Below, piece after piece: positions 46,201 through 58,258 of a stretch of 64,000 nt of DNA (positions are counted from its first letter, which is position 1; each line of letters starts with the position of its first letter). Made by a program: the position numbers and the translations under genes. The notes under the pieces are model-generated. The model was not told where the DNA came from. It did no database searches and saw nothing but the letters and a program-made list of their open reading frames with translations. The stretch covers positions 62,001 through 126,000 of the forward strand of contig CAWZYM010000312.1 of NCBI GenBank assembly GCA_963966185.1, read 5' to 3'. The stretch comes from Rhabditoides inermis. Lineage: Eukaryota > Nematoda > Chromadorea > Rhabditida > Rhabditidae.

Positions 46201-49200
46201 AGGTTTTGTTTGAATTTGAAAGCGTAATGTACACTTTTTTCTGAAATGTTATTAATACGTTTCATTCACTTTTCATTTTGAAGAAATGATGTTTTCGATA
46301 ATGGGTTGATAGCTGACACTGTAATCTTTTAATTGTTTGGTTACGCGTTTCTCTCCAGGTTCAAGTACGGCGGCGCGGACGACGACACTGCCGTGGAGAT
46401 GGCGTTCTCGAAGAAGAAGGTGGAGGAGAGGAAGGACTGGCTGACCAAGTGGATGGCCGAGAAGAAGGAGCGGAAGCAGAGGGGACTCGAGGAGGACTAC
46501 CTATACAACAAGGTGCGCGAGGAAGGGGTACTGTAGGTATGACTGCTTATGATTATCTCTGTTCAGGACACGAAGGCGGTAACGTTTGCCGAGTTTGTGA
46601 ACAAGGAGCTGGTGCTGTTCTCTAATATGGACAATGAGCGCTCGATTCCCTCGCTCGTCGATGGATTCAAGCCGGGACAGAGGAAGGCGAGTGCTGGTTG
46701 GGAAATCGGCATTGATATCGTTGTTATTGATATAGTATCACGATGGCTAATAATATGTATGGGGTGAAACGTGTAGTATTGTGCTCCAACAAAGTTGGGC
46801 GAGTGGAGGGGAGGAGAATTCGATAGAGGCATAGAGGAAACAAATTGATATTTTCATGGTATTTTCAACGATCTTCAAATTGACATGGTTTCACTTTGGT
46901 CTGCTATATGTACAACATGAAACGTATTATGTTGGGCTATGAAAACAATTGTGTATGATTGTAATGTAACCCTGTGTGTGTTGCAGGTGATCTTCACGTG
47001 TTTCAAGCGGGCGGACAAGCGTGAGGTGAAGGTGGCGCAGCTGGCGGGAGCCGTCGGAGAGCTGTCCGCCTACCACCACGGAGAACAGTCTCTCATGGGA
47101 ACCATTGTCAACCTCGCACAGGTACTGTAGCCGAATGGAGTACAAGGATGCTTCACACATGAAAATGAAATGTCTGGGAACAATGACAATGGAGGGGCAG
47201 CAGTACAGTACTAGATGTTATGGTTCTAGAAAATCCACGATGACGTTGTGTCTTCCGAATACTGTAGTCATATGTATTGATTGCAGGACTTTGTCGGCTC
47301 GAACAACGTGAACGTGCTGCTGCCTATTGGACAGTTTGGAACGCGTCTGCAGGGAGGCAAGGACAGCGCCAGCCCCCGTTATATCTTCACTCAGTTGAAG
47401 TGAGTTGTGACTGCCTGTTTGAGTGGTATTGTAGTCTACAACTGTGCCTTCCAGCCCGGTGACCCGCGCCCTGTTCCCTTCGGCCGACGACAATGTGCTG
47501 CGCTTCCTGTTTGAGGACAACCAGAGGATCGAACCCGAGTGGTGAGCGGGGTAAAGACTATGAAGATTATTAAGAGTTGTCCTCATCATCAATTAGCACC
47601 AGAAACATGAGGGATTGCGTAGTAATGATGGTGAAGCATGCAATTTGTGGCTACGTCTGAGTGGTGAGTGGGAGATGAAAACTGGAATTAACATTTGAAA
47701 ATGAGCTATTGCATAGTATTGATAGTGGAACGTACAATTTGTGAATACCCATGTATTTGTTCAGGTACTGTCCGATCATTCCTCTCGTGTTGGTGAACGG
47801 AGCGTCTGGCATCGGCACAGGCTGGTCGACGGCCATCCCCAACTACAACCCCCGCGAGATCACCGAGAACATCCGACGACTGGTCAAGGGACAGGAGCAG
47901 AAGAAGCTGGTCGGTGGGGTAGTACTGGGGTATGGTTTAGGCGGGGGAGTGGAACGTATTTGATAGTGTTTTGTCGTTCGACGATCCTGTAGTAATTGAG
48001 ATGTGGAGCAGAAGAAGCTGGTCGGTGGGGTGGAAGTTCCGAGAGAGAGGGTCAGAGAGAATTGGTTGATGGTAGTGTGAGCCAAGTTTATGTGGAGAAT
48101 GGAACGTATTTGACGATCATGTATTAATTGATCGTTCGATTTGGAGCAGAAAAAGCTGATCGGTGGGGTGAAGTACAGAAGAAGAGAAACGATTCGACGA
48201 TTGGTGGATGTTTATTTTGGGCATGGTTTAGGTAGGAAGTGGAACGTATATGATCGTGTTTTGTCGTTCGACGGAATTAATTGGTGTGTTATTGAAGTTC
48301 ATTACAAGAACTGAAGACTGAAGTGAATGATTAGGCGGTGCTCGCAATTGTTGAATGTGATTATCATTGCTGTTGTTGCGATCTGTATCTGGAACATGAC
48401 TAGGGGTGAAGCTTATTGTTTCACATTCTGTGTTCTGTGTCTGATTTCATATTTGTTGATTTGAGGCTCCGTGGTTCAAGCACTTCCGCGGACAGGTGGA
48501 CAGGATCGACGATATGCGCTTCTGCGTGTCCGGAGAGGTATAGTAACTCTCCATACAGTACTGTATTACCGTACCCGTGTCATTTTAGATTGCGGTGCTG
48601 TCGGACGACACGATCGAGATCACGGAGCTTCCGGTGAAGACGTGGACGCAGCAGTACAAGGAGAGTGTGATCGAGCCGATGATGGAGGGAAGCGACAAGC
48701 GGCCGGCTGTTATCAGGTAAGGAGAGAGGGGGAGGGGAGAGAGAGAGAGAGAGAAGGACAATTCACTGCATTTGTCCATTTTGTCTTGTAGGCTAGGTTG
48801 ATGAAATTTCGCTGATGAACATTACTGATTACCAATGATTGGTTGTTGCAGGGGATATCAATAGTTTGAAACGTATAAAAAGTAAGCGTTGTGTTGTTTG
48901 CAGCGACTTCAAGGAGTACCACACGGACACGACTGTTCGGTTCGTGGTGAAGCTGGCTGGGGGGAAGCTGCGGGAGCTGGAGAGGGAGGGGCTGTACAAG
49001 GTGTTCAAGCTGCAGAACGTCATCGGAACCACCTCCATGGTATGTGGGCGGGAGAAGTGGACTGTCTTGACGGCATGTTGTTGTTTTTTTATTGGTAAGG
49101 GTCACGCAGAACAATTTGGGTGTATATTTGCGAAGTCGCGTATATGGAATGAGTGAAACGTAGTTTGAGTGTTTCTACACCATTGGTCCATTGGTACTGG

Positions 49201-51907
49201 TATTATAGGTGTGGATACAGTTGATTTTGGAGTAGTGCAACTGTATCTCTGTAACACTGGAACAATTGATGGTTGATATTCGTAGGCAGGTTATGATATT
49301 GGTGAAACATTTCGCTTCGTTCAGGTTCTGTTCGACGCTGCCGGCTGTCTGCGCAAGTTTGACACTCCCGAGCAGATCTGCGCCGAGTTCTACGGAACCA
49401 GGTACGGTATTGGTGTACTATAAAGTACTGTAGGTGGCATTGCTCCCTGCATGGTGGTGACGTGTCTCCTCTTTAGGAAGCAGAAGTACGTGGAGAGGAA
49501 GGCGTTCCTGGAGGGTATGCTGCGCGCGCAGAGCGAGCGCCTCTCTGCCCAGGCACGCTTCATCCTCATGAAGATCAAGGGAGAGATTGTGATGGAGAAC
49601 AAGAGGAAGGCCGCCATCGTCGACCAGCTCGTCAAGAAGGTACGCCAATGGACATATTACGGGGACTTGTATGTTTCACTCTGGTCATGTTATTTGCTTA
49701 GGATAAGCTGCTGTAATAGAGCGTTTCGATGAGCTTTCAAATTATTATTATTTTGTTTTACTATTTTGTTTGCTTTGCAGGGCTTCGAGCCGGACCCGGT
49801 GAAGAAGTGGAAGGAGATTCAGAAGAAGAAGGAGCTGGCGGAGGGCGGGGAGGTGTCGGACAACGAGGAGGAGGAGGAAGAGGTGGGTAGACTGAGGGAG
49901 TCATAGACGTGGGCACAGCACTGATTGGATTGTGTGAATGGCTGTAACCTAGAGAGATCTTAGGCAAGGGTGCAGGTGTTTGTTCACAGGACAGTCTGGA
50001 AGTTGGAATGTTCAGATTGTATGAATTCATGTAATCCGGTCGCTTGCAGGACGCTTCGGCTGCTCAGAAGAGTCTGGACACGAAACTGTCTGACTACGAC
50101 TATCTGGTGGGCATGGCCCTCATCAAGTTGTCCGAGGAGGAGAAGGACAAGCTGCTGCGCGAGAGCGAGCAGAAGCTCACTGAGCTCAAGACTCTGGAGG
50201 GAAAGAGCTGGAGCGACCTGTGGACGGAAGACCTCGACAACTTTATCGTGGAGCTTGACAAGCAGGTACGGAGAGGAGCTGACATGTTCCAATACCGTAA
50301 TCAATGTTTCAGGAGGCGAAGGAGCGCGCGGACATGGAGTCGAACATCAAGACGCAGGCGAAGAAGATGGCCAGTATGCCGGTCAAGGGAGGCAAGAAGA
50401 ACGCCGCGTTCACTGCCGTCAGTCCACACTCCGTTCTTCCATTCATTAACCTGTCTTCCCCTTTCAGGAGGTGTTCCCGGCCAAGGACGGAATCCGCGTC
50501 GTCCCCGAGATGGACAAGGCGATGAAGGACAAGTACGAGAAGATGAACCAGCCCAAGAAGGTACGGGGGGAAGGCGTTTTCGCTTCTGCACTGTCAATTG
50601 GTCCGCTGAGTTTGTCCAGTTGATAACGTGAAACGCATTGGTTTCATGGAATCACTTTTTTCAGGAGCGCAAGCCGAAGGAGCCCAAGGAACCGAAGGAG
50701 GTGAAACCGAAGAAGGAGAAGAAGGAGGGCGCCGATATGCGCTCGTTCCTCTCATCGGTAAGCAGGGAGGGAGGGGTACGGTAGACTGGGGGTACTGTAC
50801 GTTGCGAAACTATTTCTATGTTCAGAACGGAAAGGAGGAGAAGAAACAGAAGAAGGACGAGTGGAACTCGGATGCGAGCAGCGACGAGGACGAGGTACGG
50901 TGGGAGGGGAGGGTACTGTAGTCAATGTGGGATACTGTAGTTGTCAGGATTACTGTATTTATTCTGTTTTTTTCTTAGGTTGTCATCGATGACGACTCGG
51001 ACGATAGCGGCTCTGACATTGAGGAGGTGATTCCGACCAAGTCGAGCAGGAAGGTACGGTAGGGTTACTGTAGTTTGAAAATGGTACTGTACATGCAATA
51101 TACTATGTATTGTTTACAGCGCGTGTCGGATGGTTCGACGAAGGAGAACAATGACGACGCGATCATGTTGGATGACGACGAGCCGACTCCGAAGCCGACT
51201 CCCAAGAAGGCTGCTCCCAAGGCAGCTCCCGCCAAGAAGGCGTCGCCCAAGAAGAAGAAGGTCGTGGAAAGCGACGACGACGACTTCTTTGTCGACGAGG
51301 ACGAGAAGCCGAAGAAGGCCGCCCCGGCCAAGAAGGTAAGAGATGGTAGTTGTGAGTAATTGGACGTAACAGTGTTGGTTGCAGGCTGCTCCGAAGAAGA
51401 AGGTTGTGGAGAGTGACGACGACGACGAGGATGCATTCGATGCGTTGACCAAGAAGAAGGCGCCCGCCAAGAAACCGGCAGAGAAGAAGGAGAAGGAAGA
51501 GCCCAAGAAGAATGGAGCCGGAAAGATGACCGACTTCTTCAACAAGAAGGTGGGTGAAAAAGGGATGGGATACTGAGTTATTGTATGATAGTGCTTCACT
51601 TATTAATTTCAGCCGGCTGCGTCTAAGAAGAAGGCTGGATCTGACTCAGATGACGACATTCTGATCGACGACAGCCCGGTGCAGAAGAGGGATGCGCCCA
51701 AGAGGGCGAGGGTTACGGTGAGTGGGAGGAGAGAGAGAGAGAGAGAGAGAGAGTAGAGATAGTGGAGGGAGGGGGGAGAGGGAGAGAGATGAGCTTCGCC
51801 TCTTTCAGAAGGTGAACTACGGTGGCGACTCTGGCTCCGACTCGGATGAGCCCAAGCAGAAGGCCAAGAAGAAGAAGACCAACATTATCGACTCTGACTC
51901 GGACTAA
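41469..51907 (+). CDS. top-2: DNA topoisomerase II
   Basis: Type IIA topoisomerase that passes one DNA duplex through another with ATP; nuclear, needed for chromosome condensation and segregation. Forty-one exons join in frame to 1,568 aa (41469-41495, 41554-41656, 41786-41955, 42131-42288, 42447-42507 ... 51385-51549, 51613-51717, 51809-51907). GHKL ATPase: [14 protein letters not shown] (125-138) and GGRNGYGAK (202-210). TOPRIM: EGDSA (504-508) and DQDQDGSH (Asp584, 586, 588). Active-site Arg847-Tyr848 in SPRYIFT (exon 47287-47399). An acidic/Lys-rich C-terminal tail of about 450 residues (exons from 49781) carries probable nuclear signals and a Lys-rich N-terminal extension precedes the ATPase. 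Two introns use GC donors: 46139-46358 and 46687-46986, fixed by the conserved readings RHRIRFKYG and [19 protein letters not shown] at 52191. Confidence 0.98.
42330..42365 (+). other. tRNA-like 5' half in a TOP2 intron
   Basis: TTCGCTGGTATAGTGGTTA followed by ATCCGCGTATGTC resembles the first half of a tRNA-Asp (A-box TGGTATAGTGGTTA). No 3' half or B-box follows, so it is a fragment. Confidence 0.3.
43201..43292. repeat. (CT)n microsatellite
   Basis: Starts near the donor of TOP2 intron 43201-43386. Confidence 0.95.
46257..46925. promoter_or_regulatory. Three intronic ACGTTTCA motifs in TOP2
   Basis: Copies at 46257-46264 (+), 46765-46772 (-) and 46918-46925 (-), in the two GC-AG introns. 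Part of the window-wide set described in the findings. Confidence 0.4.
47880..48290 (+). repeat. Degenerate tandem duplication spanning a TOP2 exon-intron junction
   Basis: The end of exon 47765-47909 and its donor (GAGCAGAAGAAGCTG|GTCGGTGGGGT) recur at about 48006 and again, more diverged, at about 48147. Each is followed by related intron sequence (GTGGAACGTAT, TCGTTCGAC). Unit length is about 120-150 bp. Confidence 0.75.
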
Positions 51908-52776
51908 CGGACCACCACGTCTCCCGTTGTGAGGGTCCGTCACCTGATCTCTATACTCGTATCATTACTCACTGTTTATTCGCGTTTACCCCCCATTTTA
52001 TCCCAATGATTAGTGTGAATTGATCTGTTTGATTTGATACTCATATGAGGTGTTGTCATCGTCTCTACCGGTTGTCTCTCTTCTCTCTTGGATTGACGAG
52101 TGCTGACCTCATTCTGTTGATTCGAGAGGAAAGAAGCTGACATATGAATGCATGCAATCTGATTGTATCTCGCTAATCCGGTACTCTGTGAATAAACTAG
52201 CACTTGGACTTTGATGATCTTCTAATGACACTTCACGGTAGAAGGCGTGTGAACCGTAGTTGACAGGCATTTTTTCGAGCATTTCACCAAAACCGTAAGT
52301 AGATCCCTCACCGGAATCCAGAACATAAAACTAAAGTCCTCTCCAATTCTCCAGGAGCACAAATTGTGCGCAAGTATATTGTAGACAATGTGGCAAACAA
52401 TTTACGAGATTTGGATCATGTTGGATGACTAGGACATCGATCAAGGATTGCTTTCGTTTATTCCAAATTGCTTGACCGGTGCAAAATCGCCCTCGCGCAC
52501 GATTGGTGCGGGGTTATTTGAACTGGAGAATTGACGGGAACTTTAAGATAAAAATCAGTGCTTACTAAAAACTACTTATAACACTGGCATTACAAATCAC
52601 AAGAAACGAGGCCTTTTAAAGATAGGTAAAGAAGCGAGGCTGGGAGTTAGAGGAGGGAGTGTTTAAAGAGGGTCCTGCAGTGACCAGAGAATAGACTAGA
52701 TACTACGACTCCCCTAAAACCCTATCCCCCTACAGTAAGACAACAGACTTCAACAGACATAGATCTTATGGTTTAT
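51908..52776. other. 3' flank of TOP2
   Basis: Contains the AATAAA at 52191-52196, about 285 bp after the stop. The rest (52200-52776) is unremarkable and shows no gene. Confidence 0.6.
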
Positions 52777-53495
52777 CTACAGACAAGAGGTTATTGGGCT
52801 AGTTTCGGGCGTCAGCGGGCCAGGAGGGATGTCAGTCGGATGACCGGCCTCGATCCATCCACAGACGAGGTTCTTATAGTGCTCTTGGGTGGGGGCGAGG
52901 CGGACGCCGAGCGATCTGGAATGTAAACACCATTGTCCAGAGTGGTTATCTCCGAGAGCTTGGGAGAGAATATGTTGTGAGAGGATCTGCGGGTGACTCG
53001 TGGAATGTGAAGGGAATCCGCACATTATATCTCACAAAAATAGAATAGGGAGAATAGGGACCATCCAGTATATGTCTATCCCTTACAGTATGTGTACAGC
53101 TCCGATGACGATATTTATATGCACTTTTAATTGATGAAATTATAAAACAATAAGTATGATTGACATGTTGAGAATGTAGGTCTGAAACGTAGAAGTGATG
53201 TGAGTCGATCTTTTCCTACCACCCTCACCTGTTCTTTCGTTCTCCTCTTGTCGCGGATACAGATGTGTTTCCTGGTTGCTGTCGTGCAGTCGCTGCAGAT
53301 TCACGATCTGGCCTGGCTCTTCGAGTTTCTCTCGCCTGAAAGAGTATCGTGAGACACAATGTACATGGACAATGTACTCATAGATGCAAGGCTTCCACCA
53401 CCTTTCTCTTCCACGAGCAGATCGTAGGTGTGTAGATCGATACCAGCGTGTCCACTTCGTGCTGGGATCGACATCACACGATACTCAAATGCGTT
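52777..53495 (-). other. Exon-like blocks of an uncertain gene
   Basis: Three minus-strand blocks with good splice signals: 53402-53495 (TTTATCAG acceptor, GTGGTG donor), 53229-53335 (TTTCAG acceptor, GTGAGG donor), 52777-52915 (TTCCAG acceptor, TAG stop). More than one frame stays open. One phase-consistent chain ends with SLGVRLAPTQEHYKNLVCGW and GPLTPETSPITSCL. Which frame is used cannot be settled by eye, so no product is assigned. Confidence 0.35.
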
Positions 53496-53644
53496 CTGAT
53501 AAACAAGACTGATAAACTAATGAACAAAAAAATGAATTACGTACGGATACGGTACGTATATAGTTTCTTTGTGTTCTCCTTGTTTGAGGCGAGTAGTTTA
53601 TAGAAACCATTGTGTGAACATCAAGCGTTCATTTTGTTTTGTGG

Positions 53645-54144
53645 TCAATAGTCGATTTTCTCTCTGCACAAATTGAGTGCTGGCTGTGTGTAGGACGGAG
53701 TGATGAGAGTGTAGGTCTGAAAGGCATGTCGTAGTCCTGTGAGTGGTTCACCGCATAACCTTGCAAACACGAACGATCCGGTCGTCACAATGTTGTATCC
53801 CTGAATCCGGCTCCACAAATTCAGACGCTGCGCGATCAATGGCCTGACAATAATCAAATATGATACATGGCTGCGTGAAAAAATACATGTTTGATTGCTA
53901 GACGACTTGCTGGATGTTCACACAAGGTGCAAAACGATATCATGTTTTATGTTATAATTAGTGAACACTCGAACGTTGCTTATATACAACACAAACAAAC
54001 GCATGATAAGAGAATCAAAGTAGGAAAAGAGAGTGAAAATAGGATAGGAGCGGGAAATAGGAAAAAAATAAATTAATAATCACTCACGGTCTCAATCTGC
54101 TTCTTCTTGTTCTTTTCCCTCCCGGTGTGAGAAGCGCGCTTCAT
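53645..54144 (-). CDS. Hypothetical 70-aa basic protein
   Basis: Three exons join in phase 0: 54088-54144 (MKRASHTGREKNKKKQIET, strongly basic), 53760-53843 (AIDRAASEFVEPDSGIQHCD onward) and 53645-53716 (TYTLITPSYTQPALNLCREK to TGA). Donors GTGAGT and GTTATG, acceptors TTGTCAG and CTTTCAG. An alternative uninterrupted frame over 53645-53857 is also open, so the model is uncertain. Blocks at 52777-53495 may belong to the same gene. No family recognised. Confidence 0.4.
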
Positions 54145-54174
54145 GACAGAGTGTAGTTACTGGAATATGAATAC

Positions 54175-54175
<1 letters not shown>

Positions 54176-54213
<38 letters not shown>

Positions 54214-54214
54214 T
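54176..54214. repeat. (TAA)n tail
   Basis: About 13 TAA units at the 3' boundary of the minus-strand retrotransposon; typical of a LINE 3' end. Confidence 0.85.
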
Positions 54215-56330
54215 TTATTACCGCGTATACTATATAGATGAACACAGGACAAACACATAATTAAAGTGAATACGGCATTGGAAAATAAATAAACACAAAA
54301 ATAGGATAAAACAGATAACACAGGTTCCCAAATGAGCACTCATCTAATTTTGGACGGAGGGAACAAATGGGGGTTATCTAGAAGGTACGATTTCACTGTT
54401 TGATGTTTCGCAGATAAAATGATGTTGTTGGGGAGTGTGTTCCATAGTGCAAAAACCCTACTGAAAAACGTGCTGCTCTTTAAAGTTGTGTCAAAGCAAG
54501 GAATCAGGCGCCACCCATGAGAAACGCGAGACCGGGAAGGTACAATGTTGAAGAGGCCAGAATACTCTAGACTAGTGCGATTAGTCATAACCTTATGAAT
54601 ATACGCAATATCGTTTATTAAGCGTCGCTCTTCGAGCGTTTGGAGTTTGGAGATCTAATAGCTGGGGATAAGTGAGCGAGAAAAAGCCGGCACGGTGACA
54701 TATTCGGCGCGTAAAATGTCTCTGTACCGACTCAATCAGATTCACCGATCCCACATATTTAGGATTCCATAATTCTGTACAATACTCAAGTTTGCACCGA
54801 AAATAGGTTACGTATGCGACTTTAAGAACAGTGAGATTGCGAGTACGATATACGCGCAGAAAGTCGTTTATGGAGTGAAGCGTATTTTGAACAATGTTGG
54901 AATAGTGATCGTCAAAGACAAGAGAACTGCTGATAGAGACGCCTAAATCCCTGACAGTATCGGCAGGGGCGAGAGTTGTGCCGTGTGCGGAATACTCATG
55001 CCTGGGATTACGACGATACGACGTCCTATATGCAATATCTGTGTTTTCTGAGTAGATATTTGTAAACCCCACTGAAGGGACCACCATGCGACTAAATCAA
55101 TTGCCACTTGAAATTTATGCTGGGCGGAAGGATCATTCGCATCAAATGCGAAGGAAATTTTCAAATCATCGGCGTAAAGCGCACACTCAACATAGTCGGG
55201 AAGATTGGAGATGATATTGAACAGTATGGGACCTAGGCAGGACCCCTGTGGTACACCACAGTTGACAAGCCGTGGAGAGGAAAGCTCATCACCGACCATT
55301 ACTTGTTGGCGACGGTCGGTCAAGAAACTTCTAATCCATCCCAATACGTTACCGCGAATTCCCAGCGAATGCAACTTTTTGTATAGCAAGTTGTGATTAA
55401 TAGTATCGAATGCCTTCTTGAAATCAAAGTATATACAATCGATAACCATTCCATTAGATAGGTGTTTCAACCAGTGACTATGACACTCAATAAGTTGAGC
55501 GTTTGTGGATCTATTCTTGCGAAAGCCAAATTGTCTAGATGTAAGAAGCGAATTCCTCTCAAGAAATTCCGTAATTTGCTTGACGCATATGCGTTCCAGA
55601 ACTTTCGCAACACTACTTATAAGGCTGATAGGCCGGTAGTTGAGTATCAACCGTATTTTTCAAAAAGGCATGCGAAATATTGTCAGGGCTCGTGTTCATT
55701 TTAGATGCTAGTTTGGAAATAGTTTTGTGTACATGTGCATACGAAATCTCAATGGTGGAGAGCTGACTGACAGCACAAAGAAGGGGCGCACCCGCAGGGA
55801 TAGGACCTCGCTGCGAAAAAATCGCATCAAAGCATTCTCCGAACAGCTCCGCCTTCTCCCTCGACCCATGAATCAACTCACCCTCACGAGAGAGCGAGGC
55901 GACACCATCACCAGGAAACAGTTTGGCGCGTACATCCCGAAATAGCGCGCGCTTGTTGCTACCATTGATTAATCTCGCCTCGCGTTTGCAGTTCCAAGAG
56001 AATAAAGCCTTACGTATGTAGTTTATTTTGTGCTCTGTCCGAAGCACGGCTGGAAGGCTGTCTAATCGAATACTTAAGAGCTGAGCGTTTTAATTTGAGA
56101 ATATGACCGGGAAGGTTAGTATTTTTATATGGGGGCAGAACGGGAACGTGAGTGTGGATGAGGTGTTGCATTCGCTGGTTAGAAAGCGCGGTAGCCTGTT
56201 CTAATGTCAGTCCTATAAAGGCAAATGTCCAATCAGTACAAGCAATGGTTTTGTTTATCTCATTCCAATTCGCCCTCCGATATGATTGCTCGCAGTGAGA
56301 ACATCTCACTATTCTACAAATACGATATAC
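54176..56330 (-). mobile_element. Non-LTR retrotransposon (CR1/Jockey-like), 5'-truncated and frameshifted
   Basis: Minus-strand reverse transcriptase with NYRPISLISSVAKVLE, FDFKKAFDTINH, GVPQGSCLGPILF and an intact YADD box (complement 55165-55176). Coding runs in pieces: about 56309-56010, 56047-55613, 55650-54943, 55087-54593, 54588-54340, so at least two or three frameshifts or stops have accumulated. No endonuclease domain remains. The 3' end is the TAA tail at 54176. An old, inactive copy. Confidence 0.88.
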
Positions 56331-58258
56331 GATCGAGAATCTGACTCTTACCTTACAGCAATTTCCTTTTTTTAAAGATAATATCTGTTGTCATTATATG
56401 ATTATATATAACACAACTGTTGATAATGTAGGTAGGTCTGAAACATTGTCATGATTGTGTTTCTACCTGCTCCTCTACCTACTTCATGATGTTTCTCTTG
56501 GCGCATTCGGAGCAGAAGTGCAGAGTTTAGGTATTCATGGCTCTCTCTCTCTCACTCTCACTCTCTCCCTCCGCCTCTCTCTCTCTCAATTGCGGATGCT
56601 TTTGTTTTGTCAAGAGTCTGAAAGGGGATTTGAATTGACAATTCATGTGCTTTGACATTGATTGCTGTCTGTTTGTCTGTTTGTCAGTACAAACTACACA
56701 TTCAAAATAACACAATCAAACTGATGTTCATATTTTGATTAGTGGTTCAGTATTACGTTCAGTTCTGTTACCAAGGTCGCGCTATCGGCCCGCGCGGGAT
56801 CATTCGACCGCGCAATTCAATTCGCGCGCTTTGCGGTCTGATTTTAGGAAAATGAGAGTCATTTGCAAGTCAAATGAAGCAGTTCGGAGCACTTTCCAGA
56901 GTTAATAACTTTATTCAGAAATTTTCTATTTTTGTCCTGAACAGAGGCATGCTGTCACTGTTCGCTAGCTATTGTCGGCTCTTTTTGTTGGTATAGCTAA
57001 TCCAAATTTTATAAATCATGAAAAACTTCTAAAATGCATAGTTTCAATCGGTGATTCAATGTTTATTTAATAACTTTTTGTTTCGGGAGGGTGAACCTCT
57101 GGGTCCTACCTACAAATTGTCGGCTCGATAATTGTGTTTTTCTCTCGGGAAGTGCTTATTTGAGCTCAAAAACATCAAAAAGTGCTTCTTTTCGACGTCA
57201 TTTTGAATAGACTCACGTGTTGTTGAGCAAAATTTTCCAATATATGTGAATAGTTGAGAATGTTTGTCTGAAAAACACCTATGAATTTTATAGGTGAACT
57301 TGACATATGTAACGTATTTAGAGTTTATGTTATTAGAGTTGGATACTACATAGGATCTAATTGACACAGTGACATTTTTACATAAGAACCCGCATCGAAA
57401 TTAGGTCGATGGAATAAACTTAAAAGGATTCATGTATGTGCACATACCTCGCACTGTAGTTCTTGGTTTGTCGGAGAGACGTCGTGGGTTACTGAGGTAG
57501 TACATAGCTAGCACATTTTGATCTTAAAAGCGTTATTTTCGCATGCATTCGAAGACCGGCAAGCAGTAGACATGCCTCCTATTTTATATGACCTAGTGGT
57601 TCGCGTTCCATAGAACATATACCTGCAAACTCTTTGATAGTATGAGCGAAAGAAATTCCAAAACAACTTACATTGTGGATATTTCCACGTTGTAGTATCT
57701 GATCACGAGTATTCCAGTAAGACAGATTTCTGCATTTAGACCAATTAAATAACACACTTATATGTGATGTACTGATTACTAATTTGAATCGAATAATTGA
57801 ATTTTTTTTAACAAGTTTTGAAATAAAAAAGGAAACATGACATAGTGACATTACCACATTACCTACATTCGCATTTATGAAGAGTCCGATTTTTGACGAT
57901 CATAAGATAGACAGTGTGTATGACTGCGATATTAAATATAGGAAAATAATGATTAGCGAAAACTTTCTAGGCAGCTCGAATTGCAGTCACAAAGGGCACA
58001 TGTGGGGTGTAGACTGTGCATTCCACAAATGAAACAGAAATAGAGTGAAGGAAAGGAGGAATGACAGAATCTATCACACTTGCTACTTACACTTTTGCGC
58101 TTGTATATAAGTATAGGCAAGGGAATAGGACAAGAGAAAGGAGAAGAACAGAAAAACATGGAGAAGAGCGACATAATTTACATGATAAGTAATAGCTTCC
58201 GAAATCATTTCACAGATGTTGTCACTCGTCGTTCGAGAGGCGACAACGCGCGGTCGGC
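56331..58258. other. Gene-poor A/T-rich stretch
   Basis: About 1.9 kb with no supported gene. Holds dispersed repeat C copy 2 (56785-56865) and a short CT tract near 56541-56590. A Cys-rich minus-strand open frame (57953-58174) lacks support. Confidence 0.4.
56785..56865 (-). repeat. Dispersed repeat C, copy 2
   Basis: Reverse-complement match to 5098-5172. Confidence 0.65.

Noticed and set aside
47843..48085. Minus-strand 80-codon frame within TOP2
   Set aside because: Antisense of an exon end and its duplicated intron copies.
57953..58174. Cys-rich 73-codon minus-strand frame
   Set aside because: Hydrophobic start and 12 Cys are intriguing, but there is no promoter, splice site or family match; left unannotated.
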